A DNA stretch of 64,000 bases from assembly GCA_021399445.1 (NCBI GenBank), contig JAJTUQ010000005.1, positions 806,001 to 870,000 on the forward strand, in the 5' to 3' direction. Of this stretch, positions 1 through 12,200 are shown one piece after another; positions within the stretch are counted from its first letter, which is position 1, and every line of letters begins with the position of its first letter. This DNA comes from Xylogone sp. PMI_703 (lineage: Eukaryota; Ascomycota; Leotiomycetes). Below the pieces are notes generated by a model, which saw only the letters and a program-made list of their open reading frames with translations, was not told the DNA's origin and searched no databases. The translations under genes and the position numbers were made by a program.

Positions 1-147
1 CATGACCTCAGTTGAACTATACTTTATTTTCAAATCATCAGGTTATGCTGTGGCCCTGGCCCACTTGGACAAAGGGAATAGTAATTGAGTAATCAGGGAA
101 CTAGAGAAAAGGAATATGTGGGAAACCAAATCAGACTGAATACATAC

Positions 148-466
148 TTTTATCAAAATCCGACACAGGCGCCTCTCGCTGTTTAGCATACTGCAATTCA
201 GCATACTCCTTGTAATCATCGTCTGTCTCAACATGATCCCAAGCGTTAAACTCGAAAACATCATCCTCCTGCTTCAAGAAACGAGAACCAAATTGGAAAG
301 GATCACTTCTTTTCAGGTTATTCTTGGGATCGTGGGACCTATGTGGTGGAATCTGCTGCTGCTGCTGCTGGTCGGCCACATTCTTTGCAGACGGAGCAAG
401 GCTAACCGTCACAGATAAGGAAGCCATAGACTGGGCAGCTTCCTCAACTTGCTGGGTTGAATCCAT
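148..466 (-). CDS. tRNA N3-methylcytidine methyltransferase, METTL2/Trm140 type, 5' part only
   Basis: This is the N-terminal segment of a METTL2/Trm140-type methyltransferase, which in known members makes 3-methylcytidine at position 32 of some tRNAs. The recognisable part is the conserved stretch DPFQFGSRFLK, EDDVFEFNAWDHVE and the following KQRE..VSDFDK, which precedes the SAM-binding domain in this family. A CAG-type run gives six glutamines just upstream. I start at the ATG at 466 (MDSTQQVEE). The frame stays open upstream to 685, but that extension encodes a hydrophobic stretch unlike the family. The exon ends at 148 before a GTATGT donor in phase 1, which would allow the usual FDKN. 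The catalytic domain lies beyond the left edge, so the gene is partial. I found no convincing acceptor in positions 1-147. Confidence 0.72.
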
Positions 467-1074
467 CCTTAAAATTCTTGGCCAATTGCTTCCACGTATG
501 CAAGGAATGTTTCCGTCGTGGAACAGAACTATGCCACACCAGGTATATACCAGGATCCAGGCGAAGTAACCTAGGAAGAGTATGGGAAACAAGTAGGAAA
601 ATACTTGTCCTGGGAAAGAATGAGAGGAAAGCGAACAAGAGAAAATCTTAAAAAGAGAGAGGATCCTAGCGTCCTCAGGCCCCACTAGCGAAGCGCAAAG
701 ACAGGCATAAAGTTATTGGACCTCATGAAGTGTGACTTTACCACAAAAATGGCCCGCTTTTTTCTGCCCGGTGTCCCGCCAAATACCCTTGTTCCCGCAA
801 CGACGCATCCTAATTGTGGCGGGAGCTTCCCATATCAGAAACCTCCAATCCCAAGAATTTCCCCCAATTACTCACTCACCCAATCTTTAATTGAACACAA
901 TGGCCACACTCTTTATATAAACATCTTCTCACCAATTGCAACTTTATAAATATATATATCATGATATAAACTCACATCAACCCAACCAAAACCGAAACCA
1001 AAAGATACCAAAAGCAAACAGCCCCTCGTTGCCCTCAATAATATAGACCACAAAAAGAACACCACAAACCAACA
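467..1074. other. divergent intergenic region, methyltransferase / COQ10
   Basis: This 0.6 kb stretch separates two divergent genes and should hold both promoters. A TATA-like TTTATATAAA lies at 912-921, about 155 bp before the COQ10 ATG. An A-rich leader follows at 1000-1070. I see no further gene. Confidence 0.5.
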
Positions 1075-1764
1075 ATGCCACTGAAACTACTCCGACCCCA
1101 ACCTCTACGAAAACCCCTCTTCCACAGGGGCGGCAGCCGCCGCTCATTCATAACCCTCCCCGGCTCCAGCCCTCCAGCGCCCCAAACAATCTCCACCTCC
1201 CGCATCCTCCCCTACGCCGCCCCACGACTCTACGCCCTGGTCGCCGACGTTGACAGCTACTCCTCCTTCCTACCCTACTGCCAGACCTCGCGCGTAACGA
1301 AGTGGTCCCTCCCCGACGCCAATGGCAACCGATGGCCATCGCAGGCCGACCTGACCATCGGCTGGGGTGGGTTCGAAGAGACGTTCACGAGCAGGCTGTT
1401 CTGTCTCCCGGGACGGGTCGTCGAAGCGCTGGGTGGAGAGGCAGTGACTAGTCTTCCGAAAGAAGAGCTTAAGCATCATGTTGAGGGATTGGATGGCCCT
1501 GCGAGGGCGAATAATTTGTTTCGGAGCATTAGTACGAGGTGGACGGTTAGGCCGTTGCCTTCGCGGAAGAGCAGCAATGCGCACCAGCCAGGATCAATTG
1601 GTGGTAATGGTGATGGCGAGCAGACGGAAGTTAGTCTTAATATCGAGTTCCAGTTCATGAATCCTATATATGCGGCGCTGAGCCAGGCTGTGACGCCTAC
1701 GATGGCGGGTATCATGATAGAGTCTTTTGAGAAACGAGCGCAGAAGTTATTGGGTAATTCTTAG
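1075..1764 (+). CDS. COQ10: coenzyme Q-binding protein COQ10, mitochondrial (START domain)
   Basis: Single-exon protein of 229 aa. The first ~40 residues are rich in Arg and Pro without acidic residues, as expected of a mitochondrial presequence. The rest matches the COQ10/polyketide-cyclase START fold: YALVADVDSYSSFLPYC near residues 57-73, then GGFEETFTSR, WTVRPL and the C-terminal block SLNIEFQFMNPIYAALSQ followed by MAGIMIESFEKRA. COQ10 proteins bind ubiquinone in the inner membrane and are needed for its efficient use in respiration and for its synthesis. The length fits fungal homologues. An insertion of about 25 residues rich in Ser, Gly and Asn (near 165-190) sits between two strands of the domain and is probably a species-specific loop. 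Confidence 0.9.
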   Translation: MPLKLLRPQPLRKPLFHRGGSRRSFITLPGSSPPAPQTISTSRILPYAAPRLYALVADVDSYSSFLPYCQTSRVTKWSLPDANGNRWPSQADLTIGWGGFEETFTSRLFCLPGRVVEALGGEAVTSLPKEELKHHVEGLDGPARANNLFRSISTRWTVRPLPSRKSSNAHQPGSIGGNGDGEQTEVSLNIEFQFMNPIYAALSQAVTPTMAGIMIESFEKRAQKLLGNS

Positions 1765-2748
1765 ACGTGAACAAGCATAACGACATTGACAGATCACGAA
1801 GATATAGAGGAACAGACCTTTGTATAAATATTAGATGAGCTAGATGTATAACTGGAGCAGGAGTTTAGGAATCGTCATTGCATTTCTAGGTGTTAGGATA
1901 GCTAGATCACATCTCTCAATCTGTGTTGGTAACCAAGAAGACAACGTTTAGAACTTTTATTTTCATAACCTAAACTAGCATTCTGAACAAAACTATAAAC
2001 ATGGAATCTCTTAGTAACGTATATCTCACTATTAATAGTCTATGTGGTATATCCAGATGCAATGTTTAAAACACGCCTAGCCATCCCAACTATCAATATG
2101 AACCCCAAGTACTACGCCAATGCCGCCATCCCCAAACCCACATGACGTATTCCTCAGGTTGAACTATTCAAAATAAAAGCACGAAGACACGAAAGCAAAC
2201 GAAACGTGGAAAAAAAGGTATCCCAATACTATCATAAATCATCGTAGTCGTGAACAAAGCGCCGTGGAACATCGCTAACCAAATAAATCATAAAAATAGG
2301 GGTGAAATTGCATGCACTTCTATAGCAGTAGCTGCTGATGCTGCACAAAAAACCGACCTTGGGGACTAGGAGGTATTTATATATCCCTAAACGTAGTCAT
2401 ATGGTGCCAGATTGCCGCCAGAGGAAATGTATCCTGGGAGGAAAATATTGAGGCGCTGAGAGAGGTAAGATTTCTACGCCACCTATACCTCGAGAACGCC
2501 TGTCCGGGGTTGATTGCATAGCGTGTATGGGCACGATATCCAGTTCCGTAGATGAATCATCTGCAGTACTGCTCCTGCAAATATTCGCAATTCTGGTAAG
2601 ATATTCCCCTTATATATGGCCGGAGATGAATCTCAAATTCACTAATCACGAAAAAGACTGATTTCTCAACGCTTTTCAGACCTATTTCTTGGATCTATGA
2701 ATATACATTAGCATATGACCATTTATATGTGTCAATTCTGGGGGAGAC
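1765..2748. other. convergent intergenic region, no gene seen
   Basis: This AT-rich stretch of about 1 kb lies between the 3' ends of COQ10 and the ubiquitin-like-domain gene. It should carry both 3' UTRs. I see no ORF, tRNA or clear repeat in it. Confidence 0.5.
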
Positions 2749-4932
2749 CTACTTGCTCTTCGATGATGGCTTGATGGGCTTGCCGGAAACCCATGCGAGT
2801 ACTCCTTTGGGAGGTTCTGACCTTCTTTTCGCTTTTGGTGCCGCATCCACAATCACAACTTGGGGTCTGCCACCTGGTCCCGGTCCCGGTCCCGGTCCGG
2901 GCCCTGGTCCTGGCCCAGGACCTGGCGGAGGTGGTGGCGGACCAGCCTGATATCCTTGAGGAGGTGGTGGTGGACCCCTATGTTGTGAAGGCGGTGGTCC
3001 ATGTCGACCAGAACTAAGAGGCCGCGCTCCGAATGGCGGAGGCCCGCCCCCGACAGGTGGTCCAGGAGGTGGTGCTTGTTGTTTCGGCGGCTCTGGAATC
3101 GGCCACATGTGCATGGTGACAGACCAATCTGGCTCAATCATGGTCTCCCAAACCTGTGGTAGAATGATTTCTCCATTTGGACCGATCAGATCGTAGTGAC
3201 CCTCTGCCACGTGGGCACCGATGACATCTACATGAGCAAATGCCTGCTTGATGAGCTCCTCCATGCCCTAGAAATCACGCAAGTCAGTATAAGTTAGTTT
3301 GATATATCAGCTCCGAAATGATATATAATACTTACAGCCCAAGTATGGCATAGATGGAATGGAAAGCTGAATTTGCGTCCAACGGCATCCTTGAACTTGA
3401 TAGGTTTCTTCTTCTCATCCTCTATCTTATTCTGGATTTTAGTCAACGCCTGTTCTTCAGCCTCCTTTCTTATTTTATCCTCCTCAGCTTTCTTTTCGGC
3501 TGCAGCTTTTGCATCGGCGATTGCCTTTGCCTTTGCCGCAGCTTCTTCGGCTTCTTGCTTCTTTCGCGCATCCTCAAGTGCTTTCTTCTCTGCTGCCTTA
3601 CTTGCCTCTGCTACCTTGGCTTCCCAAGCTTTTACTTCGGCAGCTTTAATGGCTTCGGCTTCAGCAGCTTTCTTCGCTGCGATTTCCTTGTCGATTACTT
3701 CCTGCCTGATCCTCTCGGCTTCTTTTCTTGCAGCTTCCTTTGCCGCCTCTACGGCAGATCTAGCACTCTCAGCTTCTTTCTTGGCCTCCTCTCTGGCCTT
3801 CTCTGCTTCCTTCTTCGCCTCCTCTCTTGCCCTATCGGCCTCCTTTTTGGCAGCTTCTCTAGCCTTTTCTGCATCCTCCCTAGCTTTTTCGGCTTCTTTT
3901 CGAGCTTCTTCCCTGGCCTTTTCCGCATCCTCACGAGCTTTCTCCAGGTCAATCTTTTGACTCTTCATGAGTTCCTCGATAGCAAGAAGTTTCTTCTCTA
4001 CTTCTGGATCCGTGCCGGCATTTGGCTGCTCGACAGGTGGCCAGGGAGGGTAGAATTGTTGCATCTGCTGCATTTGCTGCATATGTGGAGGCATATTGGG
4101 GTTGCCCATATAGCCAGGATAACCAGGATATCCTCCAGGACCTGGAGGCGGTGCAGGAGGAGAATACATCGGGTCAGGAGATCCATAACCCGGGGCAGCC
4201 AAAGCACCCTGTGGATGACCGAAATACCCAGCTCCAGGTGCCCCAGGAGGCTGCTGCTGCTGTGGAGAGAATGGGTTATTATTTGGATACTGGTAGGAGT
4301 TCTGAGCACCGTAGTGAGTTAACTGGCCAGCGGCGGCGGCACCGCCAAATGGAGGAGCATATCCTGAATAGGCACTCTGGGCATAGCCTCCCGCTCCTCT
4401 CCCACCATATGCGGCGGCAGCTGGCGGTGCATAGCCTCGGCCATAGCCTGGATACTCGTCTGGATCCACGCTGGATGGTGCTATCGGCGTGGGCCGCCGA
4501 ATTCGTGAAACGGCTGGTTGCTGCGTGGTGCGTTCAGCAGTGGTATGCCTGCGAGCAGGTTCTTGGCGCGAAAGTGGTCGACGGCTCTCAGATCGACGAC
4601 TCTCAGATCTGTACCGATGAGCAGCTCGTGGACGGGAAGCAGATTCGGATGGCTCGATCTCTCCAGAGTAACGATGATCCCAGGTATCGTCTAAAGGATC
4701 GGAATACTGGGCGCCGGTACCTGCTGAAGACTCCTCGTCCGTATAGGAGTCGGAGTGAACAGAGCTATTGGACGGCGAAGGTGATTGTTGAACGAACCGA
4801 GCGTTTCGTCTTCTAGAGAACAACATTAGAACGGTTTGAGAGAGAGGTATAGCACCCAGAAGGGGTTGTAGAGTCAGAAGGAGGGCAGGGTTCGAGTGCA
4901 GCCCTAGGGTGGAGAGCAACAACTTACGGCAT
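2749..4932 (-). CDS. ubiquitin-like-domain protein with Ala/Glu/Lys coiled coil and Pro/Gly tail
   Basis: Model: exons 4928-4932, 3336-4812 and 2749-3267, 666 aa. The recognisable part is the ubiquitin-like domain of many fungal proteins, about residues 474-554 (PIKFKDAVGRKFSFPFHLCH, then EGHYDLIGPNGEIILP and WSVTMHMWP), interrupted by a 68-nt intron. Before it, residues ~275-470 form a charged helix built from repeats such as EKAREEAKKEA, a probable long coiled coil. The N-terminal third is low complexity, first Ser/Arg then Gly/Tyr/Pro/Gln. After the domain comes a Pro/Gly tail with a GPGPGP run. The start is inferred: a GTAAGT donor at 4927, a TTCTAATG branch site and a TTCTCTAG acceptor ending at 4813 join ATGCC to the main exon, giving MPRRRNARF. 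The alternative start is the ATG at 4826 (MLFSRRRNAR). The function is unknown. Confidence 0.8.
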
Positions 4933-7678
4933 TTGGCTGGCCCAATATAAAGGAAATATCTTCCCCTCGCGACTTTCTTCCACAGATAGCCGGAGCGAAG
5001 ATATCCTTCAGTCGAACGGTGGATTGCTGGGGTGTAAGCCCCACGAGTGATGCAGTGTCAATCGAACCTGGCCGCCCCGTCTTACTGACTGGGTGGCTCA
5101 AGTCACTTTGGGTAGGATTGAGGGTATGGAAAGACGTTCGCGAAGGCGCCGCGGACGACTCAGCAGCGAGGCAAGCGTCGGGAGCCGGTGCGTTGTACGT
5201 GCTGTTCGTCAGTCTGATCTGGTCTGGTCTGGACGGGACGCTGGGGCCAGAGAGACTGTTGATGTACGGGGACGGTAAGGCGGTCGAGTTTGTTGTGTGC
5301 CGGAGGGGAAGATTCGATGCCTCCTTAATCAGGTTTAGGTCAGGCCAAACTCAGGCGCAATTGACAAGGACAAGGCTTCTCGTACTTGTTCCGGGGCTTC
5401 AGCAGAAGAGATTCTTCACCACAGCAGCAATTGTGTTGGAGGCAGATCGAGCAGGAGCGCGGCGAACAGTAATTTTCTTGCAGCTGGGAGAGTGAGCTGT
5501 GTCGCCTGGCCGAAAATTCTTTGACGTGGATGTAATTATGCAGGACTTGGGCGAGTAAGGGAGGAGCTGCGAGGGGTTGTTTTCGTTAGTGGGTCAAAGT
5601 CAACAAACACACGTCGGGTACGGCAGTCAACAATCACGGGTCTCGGAGGGATTTAGAGTAGTGACAAGAGAAGAGAGCGAGAAGAGGAGAAGAGAAGCAG
5701 GCACGGGGCATCCAGCGGTACAGACTTCAAAAGACTCAGTCCACTTTTCTTCTCCGTGCTGTGTGTTCTGCTCTTCCTTCTCTCCTCTCGCCGCCTCAGA
5801 TGTCCAGACTCCTCTGCCTGCAAGATGGTGCATAAGTACCGCTTGGGCTTGCGTCCCGGAGAAAGTCCAGGGCGCCCAGAGCAGAGCTCTTCACCGAACA
5901 AACCAGCTTTCCGCAGGCGCAGATGGGTTCTTCCAGGCCCAGGCAGGATCTGCGAGTAGAACGTACCTTGACTAAATCCAGAAGCGCATAAAAAAGGAGA
6001 CAATTGTCCAGGGTGCTGTGGAGTTGCGGAGAGGACAGAGGTGCTTGGTAGATCGAGTGTAAATGCAGGATCAACTACCGTACGAGACCACAGAAGGCGA
6101 ATGCGCAGGCGAACAAAGACTGCAGCAACACAATTCGACAAGTGGTTTCGTATTTTGTATTTGTATGAGAGGACGCACACAGAACTGTCTGTAAGCTGCG
6201 CTGGTGGTAATGTATTTGTGTTTATGCCTTCTTTTCCCTCTGTGCTGTTTCCGGGAACTCGTGCAGGTAAAGGGCAAAATGGTTCCTGGTATAGTAAGAA
6301 GTGTGATGACGTTTTGACGATGGTAAAAATTTCCTTTCCTTCTTCTTTCGGGCGATGGCTCTTTCTTTTAGGCAAAGTACTGTTGTGCTGGGGACCCGGC
6401 TCAGTCAGGCCGTACAACGATGGGCAGGGCAATTGGGCTCTGTAAGAGGCCCACGATGAGACGGCCGAGGGAAGGACTTGTAGGCTACGTGCTGTGCTGA
6501 GCTGTACAGCAATGACAGCGTTTTCTGCTGTGCTGCTCGGCGCTGGTTCCCCTGGGGATATGCAGGCCTGGGCTTCAGGCTGTCCGACAGGCTCAAGCTT
6601 TTTCTTCTGGCTGGTCTCTTCTGCTGGCGAAGGTGGCGAAGCTCACGCAGAGACATTCTTCTAGGGGGCCGTGGTGAATTATTGGGGGCGAGGTCAGCGC
6701 GTGGTTTTTCGGCAAGGCGAGTGCAGTGGTAGTGAGCAGGACCACCGCCTTACTGTACTCTACCCAGCATCAGGATGAGGCAGCGACCACACGGGCAGCA
6801 CGCCTTACCACAGCGCGAGCAAGCAGATGCACGAGGTCTCCAGTACGTAGCCGGCTGGCTGCTGAGGATACCGCTTCTCGAGAGACTGCAGCCCTCCGTC
6901 TTCGACTTACGAGAGCCTAGGCAGCATTCACGAGCTTATATATGTACTTACATATGTACGATTACATTGCTGCAGTACACGGCAAGCACAGGTCCAGCAC
7001 TCGTTGAACACACCCTTTTTGAGACCCCTTCTCTGGCAACCGTGTTCATTGCTCAACTACTAGCTGGATCTACATGAGTTGTTCGTACCTGACAGCTTCC
7101 ATCCTGGGGAAACCCACGAGCAAAAATCTTTCTCGAAGAGTCATCACCATGCGCAACTCAGGGAGAGGAGGGCAGAGGAACACGAGTCTCAATGACTTGC
7201 AGAGCTCTGCCCAAGCCCGTAAGTCGCTATTAGCCCAAGGATCGCTAGGAGGACGCAGTTGCTGCCCAAAAGTCGCCGTCGAGGTCGAGTGGTCTGGCCG
7301 CCAGCGCTAGTCCGCAACCGATTGGGCCTCACTCTGCCACGGTGCGGGTTGATCCGCTGGAGGCTGCTACCGTCTTAGATTGACCTCTCCCCCTCGTCCC
7401 CTTCTGTCTACCAATCGTCACAAGCAATCCCGAGGCACGACGTAATCGTGGGAATGAAGTCCGTGGAACCCACGCTACCATGAACTTTTTCGCCGCACAT
7501 ACTCCGGTCCTAAATCGCAAAACTGGACAGGAACTCACCGGGGAAATGCTCCTCTGTGAAAACCCACGATCTAGTAGTGGGTCGTGCAAACGCCAGAATG
7601 AGAGAATGCTGGAGATCTAGGACCAAAGGAGACTGTGCCTTGCATAGTTTGGCGTGCCCCGGGCATGGGGACACACTT
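4933..7678. other. 2.7 kb gene-free region
   Basis: This stretch lies upstream of the ubiquitin-like-domain gene and downstream of EMC2. Several open frames of 60-260 codons exist on both strands, but none shows a known domain or plausible splice structure, and they overlap each other. It is mixed-composition sequence with some pyrimidine/purine tracts. It may hold a long 5' leader or a non-coding transcript, but nothing proves that. Confidence 0.4.
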
Positions 7679-8815
7679 TCATCGCGTATTGGGTGCTTCA
7701 TCTTTCTTCAACAGTTCCTGTGCAGCCGCGACCTCACTCTCCTCATAACCCGTCCAGCCCGGCTCACCGCCAGTGCTCCGTCGAACTATTTCCGCCAGTT
7801 TGGCAGTTGCCATCTCGTTGAGCCGCTCAACCGTCTTCAGGTCCGGTAGAGCAGGTCCATCTTCTGTCTTTGAAGACCGCGAGCTTTGCGGTAGACGTGT
7901 TAAGAGTCGACTGGTCACCTGTGCAGTGTTACGACCACAACAAGCAATTGACATTGGGGAGTGGCTTACCAGCTTCAGTCCGTAGTAGCCGCGAAGGTAA
8001 TCATCGCATAATTCGACGCTCCTGCAGAATCGACGCATCGAATCAGCAAGGTATTTATCACCATTGGCATCGCTATTCGAGGCGGAAGCTGCCATAAACA
8101 GCACTTCGCCTAAACGAGCATGTATCTGGAACCGAATCAGAACAATGTGTTAGAGACAAAAGATGGGGAAGGCACAAACATTCCAGCCATTGGGCGTTAT
8201 GAGTAGAACCTCCTCCCAAGCAAAAATGCCCTGCGCGTACATGCCCTGAGAGATGTATAGATCTCCAAGCTCAGCCCAAGCCTCAGCATCTGTGGGAGAA
8301 GCATCAAGGAATTGGTTTAGAGCTGTAATTGCTTCCGGTATTTTTTGTAGAGACTTGAGGAGTGAAATGCGTCGTTTGGCCACGGGCTAGACGAAATATC
8401 AGCCAGATCCAATTACCCCTCCCACATTGATACTGACCATGTTACTGGCATTATTAGCTAAGATCTCTTCGTATTCCTCAAGCACCTTCTGCAGAGCTGC
8501 ATTATTCTCCGCAATGGCTTCCTGGAATAGGCCCTTGAATGCCATTACCCTCTCATTGTCAGCCCCAAAACGTTCCGTTAACCTCTCCAGGCACAAATGG
8601 GCTGAATCCTCATCGCCAGTGCGCAGGCATGAGAGCAGAAGATTCTCGTAAGTCGTCCATAAATCTGCAGTCTCAGCTGAGGAAGCCAGTGTAGCTAGTG
8701 GGAAAGGAGAAGAGGAGGGAGGTGCGCTTTTCAATATAGCAGGAGCTTGTTGAGAGAGCTGTAGTGCAGCAGCTGGCGGCAGGTGCACAGGGGACTGTAA
8801 AAGCGCAGAACTCAT
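7679..8815 (-). CDS. EMC2: ER membrane protein complex subunit 2 (TPR protein)
   Basis: Four exons (8438-8815, 8180-8386, 7970-8125, 7679-7918) encode 326 aa. The joined protein shows tetratricopeptide repeats in the order typical of EMC2/Oca3: VAKRRISLLKSL, then DAEAWAELGDLYISQGMY, FAWEEVLLITP and, across the next junction, NIHARLGEVLFMAA. The family block YLRGYYGLKL precedes the third intron. EMC2 is the cytosolic TPR scaffold of the EMC, the ER insertase for tail-anchored and some multipass proteins. Donors are GTCAGT, GTTTGT and GTAAGC, and every junction restores the frame. The C-terminus is charged and variable. EMC2 is divergent from AP-3 delta across a ~460 bp promoter region. Confidence 0.92.
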
Positions 8816-9276
8816 GATGGAAAATTATTGATAGTGCAAAACAGAAAAGAAATTTCTATATGAGATAGCCCAGGGCTTATAGGAGATGTGGAGTGTGAAT
8901 GAGTTCGTTTCGATGTTCCGACGATGTTGTTATCAAACTCTTGGGGACAGCTACAGATAGATACCTCCACATTTTACCCACGTTTTCATGCCTTATTTAT
9001 GCCTCAGGCATGAATTGATCGATGACGCGCTTAAGTAACTTGATGGGACACGGAATTACTGAATGAAGTAGCGGGGCGTGTGTGGGACGGCAGTATTCCA
9101 CAAGCTTATCACCAGCAACGACTACAGTCGCAACGTGAATATACCTGTGTTCCCTAATCCGCGAGGCCATGTCTCCTCATTGGATCTCATTTCTGCATCT
9201 CTTCCACTGCATTTAATCTCGAAAGAACCCCCCACAAATGGCTAGAAGGAAGCTATAGACAGATAAAACCGTAGCA
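8816..9276. other. divergent promoter region EMC2 / AP-3 delta
   Basis: This 0.46 kb stretch lies between two divergent start codons. I see no gene or repeat, and no motif I would name with confidence. Confidence 0.45.
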
Positions 9277-12200
9277 ATGTGAGAATGCTGCATCTGTATT
9301 CTAGCTTCAACAAAGTTGAAACGAGCTAAGATGTCTTGGTCTATAGGTTCGAAAAAAGTCTCTATGACCTCATTCGAGGTCTGCGAAATCATAAGGGGAA
9401 TGAGAAGGAGTATATCCAGAATAGCTTGAAAGAATGTCGTGCGGAAATTCGTGGGCAAGATATGGGTCAGTTGTGTAGTTACCAAGAGGTGCTACTGGAT
9501 TGCTGATGGTTCTTTTCTACAGATCTGAAGGCCACCGCGCTGTTGAAGTTGATATACTTGGAAATGTTCGGTCATGATATGTCTTGGGCGTCGTTTCATG
9601 TTCTGGAGGTTATGTCGTCGGCCAAGTATTTACAGAAGAGAGTTGGATACCTTGGAGCTGTGCAGAGCTTTCGTCCAGATACAGAGGTGTTGATGCTAGC
9701 AACTAATTTGCTAAAGAAGGTTTGTTCATTCCTGGATCCATATCGGGATAGATCACATCTTCTAATATCTCACAGGACCTTACGGCTACCTCCATAACAA
9801 CTATGTCCCTCCCAATTCTAACTCTTCCGCATATTATTACGCCATCCTTGGCTATGTCAGTCCTCTCTGATCTTCTACCGCGCCTAACCCACTCTTCCCC
9901 AGCAGTTCGCAAGAAAACCATCGTTACTGTATATCGATTAGCGCTAGTATACCCGGAAACATTGAGACCCGGATGGCCTAAGATTAAGGAGAGGCTAATG
10001 GATGAGAATGAAGATCCAAGTGTAACAGCTGCGATTGTCAATGTGGTGTGCGAACTTGGTTGGCGCAGACCACAGGACTTTTTACCTCTCGCACCGAGAC
10101 TGTTTGAGCTTCTAGTGGATGGCGGGAATAATTGGATGGCTATTAAACTTATAAAACTTGTTAGTTTTTTCTCATTTATTTGAGAATTCACCTCTGACAC
10201 ATAACAGTTTGCGACCTTAACCCCCCTGGAACCACGACTGGTCAAGAAACTCCTGCCTCCTCTTACCTCAATCATCCGTACCACTCCTGCCATGTCATTA
10301 TTATACGAGTGTATCAATGGTATTATTCAAGGTGGAATCCTCGGAAGTAGTGATGAGTCTGCAGCCGGAGAGGAGATTGCGACATTGTGTGTCAGTAAGC
10401 TTCGGGGTATGATCATGGTCGAGGGTGACGCAAACTGTAAGTTTGAATCCCCGTATCTCTATTCTCCCCATTAATCCTTGAGTTAGTGAAATACGTTGCA
10501 CTCTTGGCTTTCAATAAAATTGTCCTCACACATCCATTCCTGGTTAGCCAGCAGGAGGATGTGATCATGGACTGCTTGGACAGTGCCGACATCACGATTC
10601 GACTACGGGCCTTGGACCTGGTCGTCGGAATGGTTAGCAGTGAAAATCTAGTGTCAATTGTAAGCCGATTGATGAGACAATTAAAATCTTCGCCGTCACC
10701 TTCATCCAATGAAGCCAACGGATCCCGAGCTCCATTTACAGCAATTGAACCAGCTGCAGATTCGGATGAAGAATCTTCGGAGGTAGCAATCAAAGCAGAC
10801 CGAGGCGCAAGTCAAAATACGGTATTACCCGACGAATATAGAATAGATGTCATTGGCAGAATATTAGACATGTGTGCTAGGAACAATTACGAAAACATTG
10901 AAGATTTTGGCTGGTATATTGACGTCTTGACCCAGCTAGTTCGATATGCACCAATTCCAAGCCAGTCTTCCTTCGACGATGATCTGGACGAGAGTATGAA
11001 AACTACATCCAGCACGGACATATCAAGCCGAATAGGCGATGAGTTACGCAATGTTTCAGTGAAAGTCAAAGCGGTTCGGCCCCTGGCTGTTAGAGCAGCC
11101 GAGACTATCCTCATTCAGTGTGCAAATGGTAGTTTCCCTTCGCTCACTGCCAGTTCTGGTGCCCTCAAATCTATCTCTTGGGTTGTGGGCGAGTACTCTT
11201 CTGACCTTCTGTCGGCGGATGATACACTCTCATCTCTTTTACATTTGATTCGGCCTTCGGCTCCGGCAGAAACACTTATAATATATCTCCAAGCATTACC
11301 TAAAATATTTATAATACTAGCTGGTGATGAACATACACCATGGACATCCGAGAGAAAGTCTACGGTGTCACTATTAATGGCTAGAATTATCCACATCTTG
11401 GAGAATTTTACTGTTCATCCAGATCTAGAAGTCCAAGAGAGAGCGGTCGAATTCTCAGAGCTTCTAAAACTCACTGGTGAGGCTGTATCTGGTCAAGAAC
11501 CTTCATCAGATACCATAGAACATGATCCACCCTTACTACTTACCCAGGCGATTCCGTCACTGTTCTCGGGGCTTGAACTCAATTCAGTTGCTCCCGGCGC
11601 TCAGAAAAATGTGCCTTTACCATCACTTCTAGATTTAGACCAGCCAATCAATCCAAACCTAATGGATCTGCTGCGATCCGTGGACAATGCATCATTTGAT
11701 GCACCTGATGAGGATGAATTGGAGATATATTATCATCAAACACCAGCAACAGCCATCAGCCAAGCGGAACCTGCTATAAATCGCCTTGGAAAGTCACCGG
11801 ATGATGAAATGCAATCCTATCAACAAAGCGGTGAAGATAGTTATCTTGATCCAGATATTGTAGCTAAACGACGGGCTCAACGACTAGAGAGGTATAGGGA
11901 TGATCCATTCTACATTCCTGGAAACGAAGATTTATCTGGGACTTCAACTCCATTACACAATATTCTTCAAAGCAATAATGGCCAAGATTTGGACATCGAT
12001 GCGATACCAATTATGCAACTAGATCTTGGTAAGTCTCAAGAGCATGCAAAAGAGAATACACGACAGAAGAAAGGCTTGGCAGCGAAACCACGAACACGCC
12101 TTCAAGTAGCTGCAGATGAGACCTTAGCAGGCAGTGGCTCTTCTACTCCACGGAATTATGACTCGGAAAACAGCAATGAAGGCCCCTTTAAAACCAGAGC

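Noticed and set aside
467..685. N-terminal extension of the methyltransferase frame with a hydrophobic segment
   Set aside because: The frame is open, but the encoded sequence is unlike the family and the ATG at 466 gives a normal N-terminus. Likely 5' UTR.
3354..4322. Long plus-strand open frames opposite the ubiquitin-like-domain gene
   Set aside because: They are the antisense of the low-complexity Ala/Glu/Lys coding sequence, which keeps several frames open. No motif.
5019..5495. 158-codon plus-strand open frame
   Set aside because: No recognisable motif, no splice structure and no conserved-looking segment.
5653..6432. 259-codon minus-strand open frame
   Set aside because: No domain, low-complexity composition and overlap with other frames of equal quality; considered chance.
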